This document shows positions 1 through 9,807 of a DNA stretch of 64,000 nt, one piece after another. Source of the DNA: Aestuariibaculum suncheonense (GTDB taxonomy: Bacteria > Bacteroidota > Bacteroidia > Flavobacteriales > Flavobacteriaceae); assembly GCF_014596935.1 (NCBI RefSeq), contig NZ_JACVXC010000001.1, positions 62,001 to 126,000 on the forward strand, given 5' to 3'. Positions within the stretch are counted from its first letter, which is position 1. Each line of letters opens with the position of its first letter. A program made the translations under genes and the position numbers. Under the pieces are notes generated by a model that saw only the letters and a list, made by a program, of their open reading frames with translations, did not search any database and had not been told where the DNA came from.

Positions 1-676
1 TAAAGAAAGCTTCTACCGTTGTGTTTTCATCTACAATTTTCATAACGGTTCGTGGGGTCATGATATCTTTGGCAAAGACTTCTTTGAAAGTCAACAGGTT
101 TTTAATAACCTTACTTTCATTTTCTTGAAAAACGCCTTCTTCATGGGCTAAATCCGTCATAGCCATAAAGCTTTCTCTGTTTAAAATACTGCCGTGCCCT
201 TTACCGCCAATCAGTTTTGTGGTTAGTTGTAAGATCCAAAGCATCCCTGTCCATTTTAGAGGGAAAATTAAAATAGTTAAGGTTGTGGCCGTAAATCCAG
301 CTAAATTTTTCCAGTAAGTGGCACCAATGGTTTTTGGAATAATTTCTGAGGCAATTAAAATGAGTAAGGTCATAATTGTTGAAACTACTCCTACGGTATT
401 AATTCCAAATAGTTCAATTTTATATGGTAATTTTTCGGATTGAATTCCCACCATCATCGCCCCCATTGTATGAGCAATGGTGTTGAGCGTTAGAATGGAA
501 ATAAGCGGTTTATCGATGTCTTTTTTCAGAGCTTCTAAAGTGAACGCATAGTCTTTACCTTCTTGTTTTTTTAGGTTGATAAACGTAGGAGTTACGCTAA
601 GCAACACCGCTTCGAGTATGGAACATAAAAAGGAAAAGAAAATAGAAATTGTTGCCCAAAAAAGAAGTGCGCTCAT
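1..676 (-). CDS. CNNM/CorC-family (DUF21) membrane protein, C-terminus cut by window edge
   Basis: The reading frame opens at the ATG complementary to 674-676 and stays open to the window edge, so only the first 225 residues or so are seen. It begins MSALLFWATISIFFSFLCSI and has several hydrophobic segments characteristic of the CNNM (DUF21) domain, including the stretch ASEIIPKTIGATYW, which matches the conserved EIxPK motif of the family. Near the window edge the sequence enters a cytoplasmic part (KDIMTPRTVM), the usual start of the CBS-pair region. The family is linked to Mg2+/Co2+ efflux, but substrate cannot be read from sequence. It lies downstream of hemB on the same strand, separated by a hairpin, so it may be a separate unit. 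The missing part should hold the CBS pair and the CorC_HlyC domain. Confidence 0.85.
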   Translation of the reverse strand, partial: MSALLFWATISIFFSFLCSILEAVLLSVTPTFINLKKQEGKDYAFTLEALKKDIDKPLISILTLNTIAHTMGAMMVGIQSEKLPYKIELFGINTVGVVSTIMTLLILIASEIIPKTIGATYWKNLAGFTATTLTILIFPLKWTGMLWILQLTTKLIGGKGHGSILNRESFMAMTDLAHEEGVFQENESKVIKNLLTFKEVFAKDIMTPRTVMKIVDENTTVEAFF

Positions 677-751
677 AAATAAGATATCGTTTTCTACGAA
701 GTTACGAAATCTGATTTACTCCTTTAACAAGAAAAGCATATTCTGAAATTG

Positions 752-793
752 AATAACCTCAAAATATGCTTTTAAGTGTGTTTTGAGGTTATT
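752..793. terminator. Hairpin at the end of the hemB series
   Basis: A 13-bp perfect stem (752-764 with 781-793) with a 16-nt loop overlaps the hemB stop codon. The T-run is best on the plus strand, but the minus-strand product is also followed by a T-rich stretch. It probably ends transcription of the minus-strand hemB operon. Confidence 0.6.
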
Positions 794-795
794 TT

Positions 796-1785
796 TTATG
801 AAATTAACTTCACTACATCTTTTGCAAAGTAGCTGGCGATAATATCGCCACCAGCTCGTTTAATGGCGGTAACTTGCTCCATCATTACAGCATCATGGTC
901 TAACCAGCCTTTTTCGGCAGCAGCTTTAATCATGGCGTATTCACCAGACACCTGATACACGGCAACAGGAACATCAACAGTATTTTTAATATCACGCACA
1001 ATATCTAAATAGCATAAGCCTGGTTTAACCATAACAATATCGGCACCTTCATTAATGTCCATTTCGGTTTCACGAATAGCTTCAATTCGATTTGAATAAT
1101 CCATTTGATAGGTCTTTTTGTCTTTTGGAATGTCTACCATATCAACCGGAGCAGAATCTAAAGCATCACGGAATGGTCCGTAAAATGCAGAAGCATATTT
1201 TGCTGAATAGCTCATGATTCCCGTATTTGTAAAGCCTTCATCTTCTAACAATTCACGCATTTGAATAATGCGACCGTCCATCATATCGCTTGGAGCAACA
1301 AAATCGGCACCCGCCTGAGCATGTGACAAAGCCATTTCAGAAAGTACCTGAGACGTAGGGTCGTTTAAGATAATACCGTTTTCAATAATACCATCATGTC
1401 CAAAAGCCGAATACGGATCTAAAGCGACATCGGTCATCACTAACATATGCGGACAAGCATTTTTAACGGTTTTAATAGAGCGTTGCATGAGTCCGTTAGG
1501 GTTTAATGCTTCTGTTCCCTTGTTATCTTTTAAGTTATCAGGAACTTTAACGAAAAGTAACACCGATTTTAAGCCCAGATTCCAAAGTTCTTTTACTTCC
1601 TTTTCCAGTAAATCTAAACTGTAACGGAAGTAGTTTGGCATGGAAGCGATTTCTTCCTTAACACCTGAACCTTCAACTACGAATAAAGGCACTAAAAAGT
1701 CGTTAGGTGTAATAATGGTTTCTCTAACCAAGCTTCTTATAGCTTCGTTTGCTCTTAATCGTCTATTTCTTCTTAATGGATACAT
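796..1785 (-). CDS. hemB: Porphobilinogen synthase (delta-aminolevulinic acid dehydratase)
   Basis: HemB condenses two 5-aminolevulinate molecules into porphobilinogen, the first common tetrapyrrole step, in the cytoplasm. The 329-residue length is standard. The active-site region APSDMMDGRI and the Schiff-base lysine motif VMVKPGLCYLD are both present. The metal-site segment reads DVALDPYSAFGHDG: the cysteines of Zn-type enzymes are replaced by Ala and Asp, so this is a Mg-type enzyme by family knowledge. It is the last heme gene of the minus-strand series (32 nt after the YchJ-like gene) and is followed by a hairpin. Starts at an ATG giving the typical N-terminus with MYPLRRNRRLR. Confidence 0.97.
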   Translation of the reverse strand: MYPLRRNRRLRANEAIRSLVRETIITPNDFLVPLFVVEGSGVKEEIASMPNYFRYSLDLLEKEVKELWNLGLKSVLLFVKVPDNLKDNKGTEALNPNGLMQRSIKTVKNACPHMLVMTDVALDPYSAFGHDGIIENGIILNDPTSQVLSEMALSHAQAGADFVAPSDMMDGRIIQMRELLEDEGFTNTGIMSYSAKYASAFYGPFRDALDSAPVDMVDIPKDKKTYQMDYSNRIEAIRETEMDINEGADIVMVKPGLCYLDIVRDIKNTVDVPVAVYQVSGEYAMIKAAAEKGWLDHDAVMMEQVTAIKRAGGDIIASYFAKDVVKLIS

Positions 1786-1817
1786 AATTTAAAGTTTTGT
1801 GTTTTAAGCCATATGGT

Positions 1818-2207
1818 TTATTGACTTAATCCTAGATATTTCCAAATGTTATTTTCTTTTACAAAGGCCGATTTTTCGTAAATGACATCTAACTTGCCGT
1901 TTTCATAAAAATAAGCATTAAACGTTACGGTACCGTCGTTATCGGTCGCTGTGCCTTTTGAAGTTTTTTGAACTTCCAATTTTATCCACTGTACCGATTT
2001 GGCCCAGTTTACAATGGCTTTTTTCTTTTTTACAGGTCGGGTTGAGCTATGATGACTCAACATTAAATAGTCGCCATTAGCTAACACAAAAGCACTGTAA
2101 CGCGAGCGCATGAGTTGTTCGGCAGTTTCTGTTTTTCCTCCGTTTTTATGAAATACTTCGCAGCATTCACTATAGGGTTTATTATTTCCGCAGTAACAGT
2201 TCATCAA
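1818..2207 (-). CDS. YchJ-like SEC-C motif protein
   Basis: A 129-residue protein with an N-terminal Cys-rich SEC-C-type zinc motif (CYCGNNKPYSECC) and the family signature AEQLMRSRYSAFVLANGDYL, followed by an NTF2-like fold region. This is the YchJ/UPF0225 family; its cellular role is not established. It overlaps the upstream DUF4421-like gene by 4 nt, so the two are probably translationally coupled. No link to heme synthesis is shown beyond position. Confidence 0.85.
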   Translation of the reverse strand: MMNCYCGNNKPYSECCEVFHKNGGKTETAEQLMRSRYSAFVLANGDYLMLSHHSSTRPVKKKKAIVNWAKSVQWIKLEVQKTSKGTATDNDGTVTFNAYFYENGKLDVIYEKSAFVKENNIWKYLGLSQ

Positions 2208-3196
2208 CTTTTTAATTTTAGCATTTCGTTTATACTTTCAGCAGTCTTGATAAATTTTTTAGGAGCTTTAAATCTGTAGCCTACAAAAATATTAAAAAAT
2301 GGGATGTTATCTATTACTTGAGAACCGCTATCTGCATTATGATTTAAACTTAAATAACTATAATGAAGACCACAATATAAATTGTTTATATCATAGTTTG
2401 CTGAGCCTCTAAAGCTTAATTCGGTTAAAAGGGTTGTTAAATGGTCTTCGCCACGAGATTTGGAGTGGTTTAAACCAATTCCTGCCGAGATTCCAACTGA
2501 TAGAAATAAGTTTTTGGAGGGGACATAGTTATAATAATAGGAAGGAGCAAAGGCAATATCCAATGAATAGTAGCTTGAGTCTAAATTATTAAATGCACTA
2601 TTATCTTTTAAATGAAATTTTGAGTAATAATAGGTTATGTTAGGGATAAAACTTGCGGTACTTTTTAATTGCTTTTCATCTTGTGATGAAATGGCTTTAA
2701 AGGAGAAATTTTCGTTAAAGATATAAGATGTTGTTCCTCCAATTTTAAAATTTTTTGTTTCAGGAAAATATTGATTGACCTCATTATTTTTGATATAGAA
2801 TCCCTTTTGATTAAACAAATGGAAGGTTTGCATGAGGTGTTGACCTGAAAAGGTTCTTAAATTAAGATTGAATAATTTTGAATTTCGATTGTCTTTGTTT
2901 TCGCTTATAAAGTCCGGAGCAAATGAATAAGAGACATTAAAGCTTCTAAATGCCAAAGAAAGACCAATTCGATCTTGTTTATTAGGTTCTAAATTAAAAG
3001 ACTGATTGGATTTTCTATCTTTTACTTTTAGGGTATTTGATGTGTTTGTAAAAAAGGCACGAGTGGTAATAACGTTATGGTAAATCTTTTTGTATTTGGT
3101 TAGATTAACGGCATTAGAGTCTGTAATACTTTGTGCTATGTTAGGTGTTGTGTAAAAAGTTAAAGAAATAATTATAACTAAAGTTCTTAAACCCAT
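2204..3196 (-). CDS. DUF4421-like secreted/outer-membrane protein
   Basis: A 330-residue protein with an N-terminal signal peptide (hydrophobic stretch up to about residue 21, ending NIAQS). The rest is rich in alternating aromatic/polar strands (for example YYYSKFHLKD, SYYYNYVPSKNLFLSVG, GLHYSYLSLNH, FFNIFVGYRF), as in small outer-membrane beta-barrels. The pattern resembles the Bacteroidota DUF4421 family; I recognise it by overall layout rather than by a catalytic motif. It overlaps hemF upstream and the YchJ-like gene downstream, so it is embedded in the heme operon. Function unknown. Confidence 0.65.
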   Translation of the reverse strand: MGLRTLVIIISLTFYTTPNIAQSITDSNAVNLTKYKKIYHNVITTRAFFTNTSNTLKVKDRKSNQSFNLEPNKQDRIGLSLAFRSFNVSYSFAPDFISENKDNRNSKLFNLNLRTFSGQHLMQTFHLFNQKGFYIKNNEVNQYFPETKNFKIGGTTSYIFNENFSFKAISSQDEKQLKSTASFIPNITYYYSKFHLKDNSAFNNLDSSYYSLDIAFAPSYYYNYVPSKNLFLSVGISAGIGLNHSKSRGEDHLTTLLTELSFRGSANYDINNLYCGLHYSYLSLNHNADSGSQVIDNIPFFNIFVGYRFKAPKKFIKTAESINEMLKLKS

Positions 3197-4089
3197 AATT
3201 TAGGATTTTGTAAAATCTTAACTAATTTTTCTTCTTCACTGCCAACTTCCGGATGATGATCATAAACCCATTGTACATGCGGTGGTAAGCTCATTAAAAT
3301 GCTTTCTATACGTCCGTTTGTTTTTAAGCCAAATAACGTGCCTTTGTCGTGTACTAAATTGAATTCTACGTAACGCCCGCGACGGATTTCCTGCCAGGTT
3401 CGGTGAGCGTCGGTGTACGGTAAATCTTTACGCTTTTCAACAATAGGTACATAGGCTTCTAAAAAACTATCACCGACCTCGGTAACAAAATTATACCAGT
3501 CTTCCATACTGGTGTCTTTGGTCGCTTTACAATAGTCGAAAAATAAGCCGCCAATACCACGACCTTCATTACGATGGGTGTTATAAAAATACTCGTCGCA
3601 ACGTTTTTTGTAGGTTGGATAAAATTCCGAGTTATGTTTATCACAAGCGGTTTTACAGGTTTTATGAAAGTGTACGGCATCGTCTTCAAACAGATAATAA
3701 GGCGTCAAATCTTGTCCGCCGCCAAACCATTGATCTACAATGTTCCCGTTTTTATCATACATTTCAAAATAGCGCCAGTTGGCGTGAACTGTCGGTACCA
3801 TCGGATTCTTTGGGTGAAGCACTAAACTTAATCCACAGGCAAAAAAATCGGCATCTTCAACACCAAAATACGCCTGCATAGTATCGGGTAGTTTACCGTG
3901 AACGCCTGAGATGTTTACGCCTCCTTTTTCAAATACATTACCGTTTTCAATGACACGGGTTCTTCCGCCGCCGCCTTCGGGGCGCTCCCACAAGTCTTGC
4001 CGAAATGTGGCTTTGCCATCAATGTTTTCCAGTTTAGAAGTAATGGTATCTTGAAGTTGTTGTATGTATGTGTAAAATTTATTTTTCAT
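3187..4089 (-). CDS. hemF: Oxygen-dependent coproporphyrinogen III oxidase
   Basis: HemF oxidatively decarboxylates coproporphyrinogen III to protoporphyrinogen IX using O2, so the organism makes heme aerobically. The protein has about 300 residues, standard for the family, with the conserved segments VHANWRYFEMYD, WFGGGQDLTPYYL, GRYVEFNLVHDKGTLFGL and ESILMSLPPHVQW. A TTG lies two codons upstream at 4095, but the ATG ending at 4089 (MKNKFYTYIQQ) is the better start. It overlaps the DUF4421-like gene by 10 nt and follows nhaA by about 23 nt, consistent with one transcript. Confidence 0.96.
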   Translation of the reverse strand: MKNKFYTYIQQLQDTITSKLENIDGKATFRQDLWERPEGGGGRTRVIENGNVFEKGGVNISGVHGKLPDTMQAYFGVEDADFFACGLSLVLHPKNPMVPTVHANWRYFEMYDKNGNIVDQWFGGGQDLTPYYLFEDDAVHFHKTCKTACDKHNSEFYPTYKKRCDEYFYNTHRNEGRGIGGLFFDYCKATKDTSMEDWYNFVTEVGDSFLEAYVPIVEKRKDLPYTDAHRTWQEIRRGRYVEFNLVHDKGTLFGLKTNGRIESILMSLPPHVQWVYDHHPEVGSEEEKLVKILQNPKLWV

Positions 4090-4112
4090 CCTCAATTATA
4101 TGTTTTCAATCG

Positions 4113-5411
4113 TCATTCAATGATTTTTTTTTGGAATGCTAAAATAGCATAGCCCACCAAAGTGGATATTAAAGACCCTATTAATACGCCTATTTTGGCA
4201 GAGTCAATATACGCTGGACTTGAACTAAAAGCCAATCCTGCTATAAAAATAGCCATTGTAAACCCTATGCCGGCAAGAAAGGATACACCTATAATATGAA
4301 AAGTGTTAATATCTGATGGTATTTCTATAATTTTCAGTTTTTTAGCCAGTAATACAAAAACAGAAATTCCAACACTTTTTCCTAAAATCAAGCAGATAGC
4401 GATATTAAAAACTAAGGAAAGATCTAAAGGCACACTGCTGTTTAATGCAACACCGGCATTGGCTAAAGCGAAAATGGGAATGACAAAATAAGCAACCCAA
4501 TCATGTAGTCTATTTTCTAAATGTTGTAATGGGGATTGATATTTTTTTATCCAGTCTTCTAAATCGTCAATTTCATGAATTTGTTCCTTCGATAAAATAG
4601 GTTTAGATAATTCATGAGTTTGTTTAACATTGTTGGTTATGCTTATCAGGTTATTAACAAATTCACGTGTTTTAATTTTTTGTCTTATTGGAACAGAAAA
4701 AGCCAATAAAATACCGGCCAGAGTCGGGTGAATACCTGCTTTTAAAAACAGCGTCCAGATAATAATACCGAATAAAATAATTATAAATTTTGAATAAAGC
4801 CCTTTAAAAGAAAGTATATAAAGAAAGATTAGCATCGCAATGGCAATGCCTAATAAAATAATTTTAATACTTCCGCTGTAGAATAAAGCAATAACTACTA
4901 CGGCACCTAAATCGTCAACAATGGCAAAGGCTGTTAAAAAAACTTTTAAACTTAAAGGAACCTTGTTTCCTAATGTTTTTAAAACAGCTAATGAAAAAGC
5001 TATGTCTGTAGCCATTGGAATACCCCAACCTTTCAAGGTTTCCGGATTTTGGTTTAACATAGTATAAAACAATACAGGAATAACCATGCCCCCTAATGCG
5101 CCAAATAAAGGAAAGGCAACTTTCTTAGCTGAATTTAATTCACCAATTAAAAACTCACGTTTAATTTCTAAACCAATTAAAAAGAAAAAGATAGCCATCA
5201 AGCCATCATTAATCCATAGAATTAAAGGTTTATTAAGCTCAAAACTTTGAGTCGTAAAACCCATTTTAAATTGCCACAATGTATTATAACTGTCCGAAAT
5301 TGGTGAATTTGCCCAGATAAGGGCAATAACAGTTGCCAGAAATAATAGAATACCACTTGAGCTTTCTATTTTCACGAATTTTTGGAACGGAGATAGCAGG
5401 TTCTGTGACAT
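4113..5411 (-). CDS. nhaA: Na+/H+ antiporter NhaA
   Basis: An inner-membrane antiporter that exchanges Na+ for protons for pH and salt homeostasis. The 432 residues hold about 12 hydrophobic helices. Family hallmarks are visible: GIPMATDIAFSLAVL, and AIVDDLGAVVVIALFY with the adjacent aspartates of the ion-binding site. A roughly 60-residue hydrophilic loop (about residues 245-305, EFVNNLISITNNVKQTHELS) between helices is larger than in E. coli NhaA, as in many Bacteroidota members. It sits 2 nt after the EI24 protein and just before hemF. A sodium antiporter fits a marine lifestyle. Confidence 0.95.
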   Translation of the reverse strand: MSQNLLSPFQKFVKIESSSGILLFLATVIALIWANSPISDSYNTLWQFKMGFTTQSFELNKPLILWINDGLMAIFFFLIGLEIKREFLIGELNSAKKVAFPLFGALGGMVIPVLFYTMLNQNPETLKGWGIPMATDIAFSLAVLKTLGNKVPLSLKVFLTAFAIVDDLGAVVVIALFYSGSIKIILLGIAIAMLIFLYILSFKGLYSKFIIILFGIIIWTLFLKAGIHPTLAGILLAFSVPIRQKIKTREFVNNLISITNNVKQTHELSKPILSKEQIHEIDDLEDWIKKYQSPLQHLENRLHDWVAYFVIPIFALANAGVALNSSVPLDLSLVFNIAICLILGKSVGISVFVLLAKKLKIIEIPSDINTFHIIGVSFLAGIGFTMAIFIAGLAFSSSPAYIDSAKIGVLIGSLISTLVGYAILAFQKKIIE

Positions 5412-5413
5412 TA

Positions 5414-6157
5414 TTACATTATTTTTTTTAAATGAAGCGCCTCAATAGTTTTTACTGAAGCCGCGGTTACCGATAATGGTAATACTAATATAACTCCGAT
5501 AAACGGAATTAATAAGAATAAAATAAACACGATACCATTACCAATGGCTAATCCGCGATGGCGTTTTACAAAGTTAATGCTTTCCTTGTATTTATAATGC
5601 CGTTCTAAGGTATAATCCATATTACCAAACCCGGCGTAATAGGATTGAACGAAGAATATAAGTATGGTAAACAGGATGCCTATCAAAGGTATAAAGCTTA
5701 ATATTAAAAGTGGAATTGTGATAAGTAATTCCATGAGTAAATTTCGCACATTAATGCGAATGGCTCGCCAAAGTTGTTCGGTAAAGGAGGTAATTCGGTA
5801 GGTTTTATCACTACCAACTAGGTGAGCTTCAATTTTTTCGGAAACCGGACTCATAAACGGTGCCGATAGGGCCATGATAATATGCTTATACAAAATTAGT
5901 CCTAAGATAATAATTACCAATCCACCAATAATATTCCCAATGGTTGTAAAGGTGTCTTTTCCCCATTCCCAAATCCAAAGTTTGGAGATGAAAGCACCAA
6001 TATTATCTGAAAGTCCGTAAGCAGAAACCCCAATAACCATAGCCGTTATAAAACTAATAAGCATGGGAATGGCAAAGTATTTCCAGAGATTTAGTTTCGA
6101 GATTAAACTTAAGGCTCCGAAATAGGCTTTAATTCCTGAAACGATATTTTTAATCAT
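5414..6157 (-). CDS. EI24-domain (CysZ-like) membrane protein
   Basis: A 247-residue integral membrane protein with about four to five hydrophobic segments, conserved YAGFGNMDYTLERH and FVKRHRGLAIGNGIVFILFL motifs, and PFMSPVSEKIEAHL, all typical of the EI24/CysZ family. CysZ is a sulfate permease in E. coli, but most Bacteroidota members are uncharacterised and no cys genes are near, so substrate is left open. It ends 2 nt before nhaA starts. A gap of about 105 nt with a GC-rich hairpin separates it from hemE. Confidence 0.8.
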   Translation of the reverse strand: MIKNIVSGIKAYFGALSLISKLNLWKYFAIPMLISFITAMVIGVSAYGLSDNIGAFISKLWIWEWGKDTFTTIGNIIGGLVIIILGLILYKHIIMALSAPFMSPVSEKIEAHLVGSDKTYRITSFTEQLWRAIRINVRNLLMELLITIPLLILSFIPLIGILFTILIFFVQSYYAGFGNMDYTLERHYKYKESINFVKRHRGLAIGNGIVFILFLLIPFIGVILVLPLSVTAASVKTIEALHLKKIM

Positions 6158-6200
6158 GGCTGTTGTTTTGCGTTAGCGATAGAGGCTTTGTTAAAGCTCT

Positions 6201-6220
6201 CCCGGTTATAAATAACCGGG
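6201..6220. other. Perfect hairpin between hemE and the EI24 gene
   Basis: CCCGGTTAT-AA-ATAACCGGG is a perfect 9-bp inverted repeat with a 2-nt loop in the 105-nt gap between the hemE stop and the EI24 start. There is no T-run on either side, so it is not a standard intrinsic terminator. It could be an mRNA-processing or stabilising hairpin, or a palindromic repeat. Confidence 0.45.
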
Positions 6221-6262
6221 AAGCGACTGCCGAAAGCGCGATCTTAGGGGAACGCCCAAAAA

Positions 6263-7288
6263 TTAAGCGCTATAGTTTTTTACAGCATCAACAAATGCTT
6301 GTGCATTTTCCAGTGGGATGTTTGGAAGGATGCCGTGTCCTAAATTAACGATGTATTTATCTTTACCAAATTCGTTAATCATTTGGTGAACCATGCGTTT
6401 AATATCGGCAGGGGGCGATAATAATCGTGATGGATCGAAATTACCTTGAAGCGTGATATTTCCACCAGTTAAATATCTTGCATTTCTTGCGGAACATGTC
6501 CAGTCTATACCTAAAGCGGAAGCGTTACTTTGTGCCATCTCGTGAAGCGCAAACCAACATCCTTTACCAAAGGCAATCACAGGAGCATCGTCTTTTAATG
6601 CTTCGATAATCTGATTGATGTATTGCCAGGAAAATTCCTGATAATCGGTTGGAGATAGCATACCACCCCAAGAATCGAATACCTGAACGGCATTAACACC
6701 AGCTTTTACTTTTTCTTTTAAGTAAGCAATGGTGGTATCGGTAATTTTTTGAAGTAAGGTGTGTGCTGCTACTGGGTTGGTAAAACAGAATTCTTTAGCT
6801 TTATCATAGGTTTTGCTGCCTTGACCTTGTACCATGTAGCAAAGAATGGTCCATGGTGATCCCGCGAAACCAATTAATGGAATTTCATCGTTTAATAATT
6901 CTTTGGTGGCTTTAATAGCCTGATAAACGTAATCTAAAGCCTCTTTTACATCCGGAACAATAACATTCTCAACATCTTTGGTGGTACGAATTGGGTTAGG
7001 AAGATAAGGCCCGAAATTTGGTTTCATTTGTACCTCGACATTCATCGCCTGTGGAATCACTAAAATATCACTAAATAAAATAGCGGCATCCATACCGTAA
7101 CGACGAATAGGTTGTACGGTAATTTCACTGGCTAACTCAGGCGTTTGGCAACGTGTAAAGAAATCGTACTTATCGCGTAATGCCATAAACTCTGGTAAAT
7201 AGCGTCCTGCCTGACGCATCATCCAAACTGGTGGACGGTTAACAGTTTCGCCTTTTAATGCTCTTAAAAACAGATCGTTTTTTATCAT
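6263..7288 (-). CDS. hemE: Uroporphyrinogen decarboxylase
   Basis: HemE removes four acetate carboxyls from uroporphyrinogen III to give coproporphyrinogen III in the cytoplasm. The 341 residues are standard. Key motifs are [13 protein letters not shown] (substrate-binding arginines), [31 protein letters not shown] and the C-terminal [15 protein letters not shown]. It starts 1 nt after trkA stops, so trkH-trkA-hemE are co-transcribed, placing potassium uptake and heme synthesis on one message. Confidence 0.97.
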   Translation of the reverse strand: MIKNDLFLRALKGETVNRPPVWMMRQAGRYLPEFMALRDKYDFFTRCQTPELASEITVQPIRRYGMDAAILFSDILVIPQAMNVEVQMKPNFGPYLPNPIRTTKDVENVIVPDVKEALDYVYQAIKATKELLNDEIPLIGFAGSPWTILCYMVQGQGSKTYDKAKEFCFTNPVAAHTLLQKITDTTIAYLKEKVKAGVNAVQVFDSWGGMLSPTDYQEFSWQYINQIIEALKDDAPVIAFGKGCWFALHEMAQSNASALGIDWTCSARNARYLTGGNITLQGNFDPSRLLSPPADIKRMVHQMINEFGKDKYIVNLGHGILPNIPLENAQAFVDAVKNYSA

Positions 7289-7289
7289 T

Positions 7290-8006
7290 TTAAATGTTTT
7301 TGTTTCTTAAATCGTATTCTTCTTCACCCATACAGTAATTTTCGATGTCTTTGTTGTTTCCGTAAACCACTAAAATATCGTTCTCTAAAATTACGGTGTC
7401 TGGGTTGGTGCGGCCAATAGTTTCTTTTACTATTGTTTTCTTGCCTATCAAATTTTTCTTCTCCTTTTCGCGAATAACGGTAATCAACGTTAAGCTATAT
7501 GTGTCTATCGAGTCCAGTTCGCGTAATGTCTTCCCGTAGAATTCTTTTTTGGCTCTAACTTCTGAAATGGTAAAGTTGTTATCCAGCTGATAATTCTCAA
7601 GCGTAGATTTAAAGTTGATTTGTTTTGTAAGTCGGTCTGCCGAATCCTGCTCCGGGTGAATAATACTATGAATTCCCATAGCTTCCAACACAGTATCGTG
7701 AATAGGCGATAAGGCACGACTGATAATTTTTACCGTACTCAGTTTTTTAATAATGGCTGTGGTAATAATAGCGGCTCCTTCGTTTTCTCCAATGGCTACC
7801 ACCACTTTGTCGGCATCATTTAGCGGCACAGCTTCGTAAGCGAGCTCATTGGTAGAGTCCATACAAATGGCATGTGAAATTTTGTCTTTCACCAGGTTAA
7901 TCTTGTCCATTTGCTTGTCTATGGCAATAACTTCATTTCCAGTTTCGGTAAGGCTTAAGGCTAAGGCTGTACCAAAATTTCCGAGTCCAAAAATTATTAT
8001 TTTCAT
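7290..8006 (-). CDS. TrkA/KtrA-type potassium channel regulatory subunit
   Basis: A cytoplasmic RCK protein that gates the partner K+ translocation subunit in response to nucleotides. The 238 residues have an N-terminal Rossmann RCK_N domain ([14 protein letters not shown] near residues 6-19, acidic VIAIDK strand end) and a C-terminal RCK_C domain from about residue 135. One RCK unit of this length matches KtrA rather than the duplicated E. coli TrkA. The gene lies 28 nt after the TrkH-like gene, its expected partner. Confidence 0.9.
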   Translation of the reverse strand: MKIIIFGLGNFGTALALSLTETGNEVIAIDKQMDKINLVKDKISHAICMDSTNELAYEAVPLNDADKVVVAIGENEGAAIITTAIIKKLSTVKIISRALSPIHDTVLEAMGIHSIIHPEQDSADRLTKQINFKSTLENYQLDNNFTISEVRAKKEFYGKTLRELDSIDTYSLTLITVIREKEKKNLIGKKTIVKETIGRTNPDTVILENDILVVYGNNKDIENYCMGEEEYDLRNKNI

Positions 8007-8034
8007 GAGTTGTTTATTTTGTTAGAATCGGTTT

Positions 8035-9777
8035 TTAGTTGATTAAAATATTTTCTTTTGGATACTCATAGAACTGATGATTCAACTGGCGTAGTAAACC
8101 AATCATTAAGTTGAGCATACCAATTCTCCCTACAAACATCACGATAATGATGACGTATTTGCTTGGGTCTGAAAGTGTAGGTGTAAAATTCAAACTCAAT
8201 CCAACGGTACTATATGCCGAAAAACACTCAAAAGCCACGGTAAGCAACGGGGTGTCTTTCGGTTCAAAAATGAGTAAAGCCATAATGGCCATACCAATAA
8301 CAATTAACGAAATACATAAAATAGCAAACGCTCTTAAAGTTGACTCAGCCGTAAGGCGTCGTCCAAAAAGCTCTATTCTACTTTTTCCTCGCGCTATCGC
8401 AATGATATTGAGCGTTGCAATAGCAAAGGTACTGGTTTTTATACCACCACCGGTCGATGCTGGTGAGGCTCCAATCCACATCAAAAAAATAACCAATAGC
8501 AATGAAGGCAGCTTCATAGACGAGTAATCGACCACGTTAAATCCAGCGGTTCTTGGGGTGACCGATCCAAAAGCGACATTGGTAAACTTTCCAAAGGCTG
8601 AGGTGTGATCTAATAAGGTATTGTTAAATTCGGAAATAAACAGAAAACCAGCGCCACCAATAAGTAAAATAATAGTGGTATAAATCACAATTTTTGTATT
8701 TAGAGTAATTACTGGAATACGTTTGTGAATGCGTTTTTTACTGAATAGCTCCAGAACATAGGTTTTTATATATTGCACGAAGTTGAAGACAATATTATGT
8801 CCTAAACCTCCAAAAACAATCAGAATCATGATAATCCATTGAAAGCTGTAATTAAAACGAATGCTTTCGTCAAATAAACCAGATGAGAAAATAGAAAATC
8901 CGGCATTACAAAATGCCGATATGGAATGGAATACCGAAAAGAAAAATTTATTGGTTATGCTGCTAACATCTAGTATGGAGTAGTAAATAAAAAAGGCACC
9001 GATAATTTCTAGCGATAACGTAAAAACAACCACATGCAGGGCCGCTTTAAATACGTCTTGCAGTCCTTCCTGAGCAATAAAATCGCGGGTATTTAATCCT
9101 TCTTTAAAAGATGAACTACCTCTGAAGAAAAAGGCGAAAAACGAAGTAAAGGTTAAAATTCCAATGCCGCCCAATTGAATTAATACTAAAATAATGGTTT
9201 GCCCAATCATGGTGAAATCTAGGCTGGTATCAACCACAGCTAACCCTGTGACGCAAACGGCACTAGTTGCAGTAAAAAGTGCATTGGTAAAGGTGATACC
9301 GTGAGTTGTGGCGCTGGGCATAATTAATAAAAAGGCACCTGATAATGCTAAAATGATAAAACTCCCCACAAATACAATAGCCGGATTAAAATAGACATCG
9401 TAAATATGACGCACTAAAATAAGTAACCTTAAAAAGAAATAAGCAATGAGGCCACCTTCTAAAACGGGTTTGATTTTTTGAAGGATGTAGTGGTAGTTAT
9501 AGTCTATGTAAACTATAGACATGATGAGTGATGTCAATAGTAAAGAGCCCATAATGATGATGTTCACCAAAGCTACTTTTTTACTTTTCTTGTATTTGTA
9601 AACAATGAATTTTACGACATTGAAAGTCAGTAAAAATCCTGATAGGATAAGTAAACCTAAAACGTGCGGCGTATTAAAGTTATCGGCGAAGTCATAGCCA
9701 AAATCAAAAATGATAAAGAACAATACTATAATATCAAAAAAGCGATATACATTATTTAGTAAAGATTCTCTTTTCAT
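8035..9777 (-). CDS. TrkH/KtrB-family potassium transporter with N-terminal membrane extension
   Basis: K+ translocating subunit with the repeated P-loop/selectivity segments of the superfamily (TSAVCVTGLAVVDT, FHSISAFCNAGFS, FGSVTPRTAGFN, FECFSAYSTVGLS). At 580 residues it is about 120 longer than a typical KtrB. The excess is an N-terminal block (about residues 10-125) of roughly four extra hydrophobic helices before the canonical start at FNPAIVFVGSFII. It is followed by its RCK partner gene and preceded by the hemCD terminator; only about 30 nt remain between terminator and start codon, so either its promoter is very compact or transcripts read through. Confidence 0.92.
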   Translation of the reverse strand: MKRESLLNNVYRFFDIIVLFFIIFDFGYDFADNFNTPHVLGLLILSGFLLTFNVVKFIVYKYKKSKKVALVNIIIMGSLLLTSLIMSIVYIDYNYHYILQKIKPVLEGGLIAYFFLRLLILVRHIYDVYFNPAIVFVGSFIILALSGAFLLIMPSATTHGITFTNALFTATSAVCVTGLAVVDTSLDFTMIGQTIILVLIQLGGIGILTFTSFFAFFFRGSSSFKEGLNTRDFIAQEGLQDVFKAALHVVVFTLSLEIIGAFFIYYSILDVSSITNKFFFSVFHSISAFCNAGFSIFSSGLFDESIRFNYSFQWIIMILIVFGGLGHNIVFNFVQYIKTYVLELFSKKRIHKRIPVITLNTKIVIYTTIILLIGGAGFLFISEFNNTLLDHTSAFGKFTNVAFGSVTPRTAGFNVVDYSSMKLPSLLLVIFLMWIGASPASTGGGIKTSTFAIATLNIIAIARGKSRIELFGRRLTAESTLRAFAILCISLIVIGMAIMALLIFEPKDTPLLTVAFECFSAYSTVGLSLNFTPTLSDPSKYVIIIVMFVGRIGMLNLMIGLLRQLNHQFYEYPKENILIN

Positions 9778-9807
9778 TGTTATAATTGGGTTCTCTTAGA
9801 GTTTGTA

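Noticed and set aside
3574-3881. Plus-strand ORFs inside hemF
   Set aside because: They lie antisense to a well-supported enzyme and have no recognisable domain.
8111-8527. 138-residue plus-strand ORF inside the TrkH-like gene
   Set aside because: Antisense shadow of a clear membrane protein; no family features.
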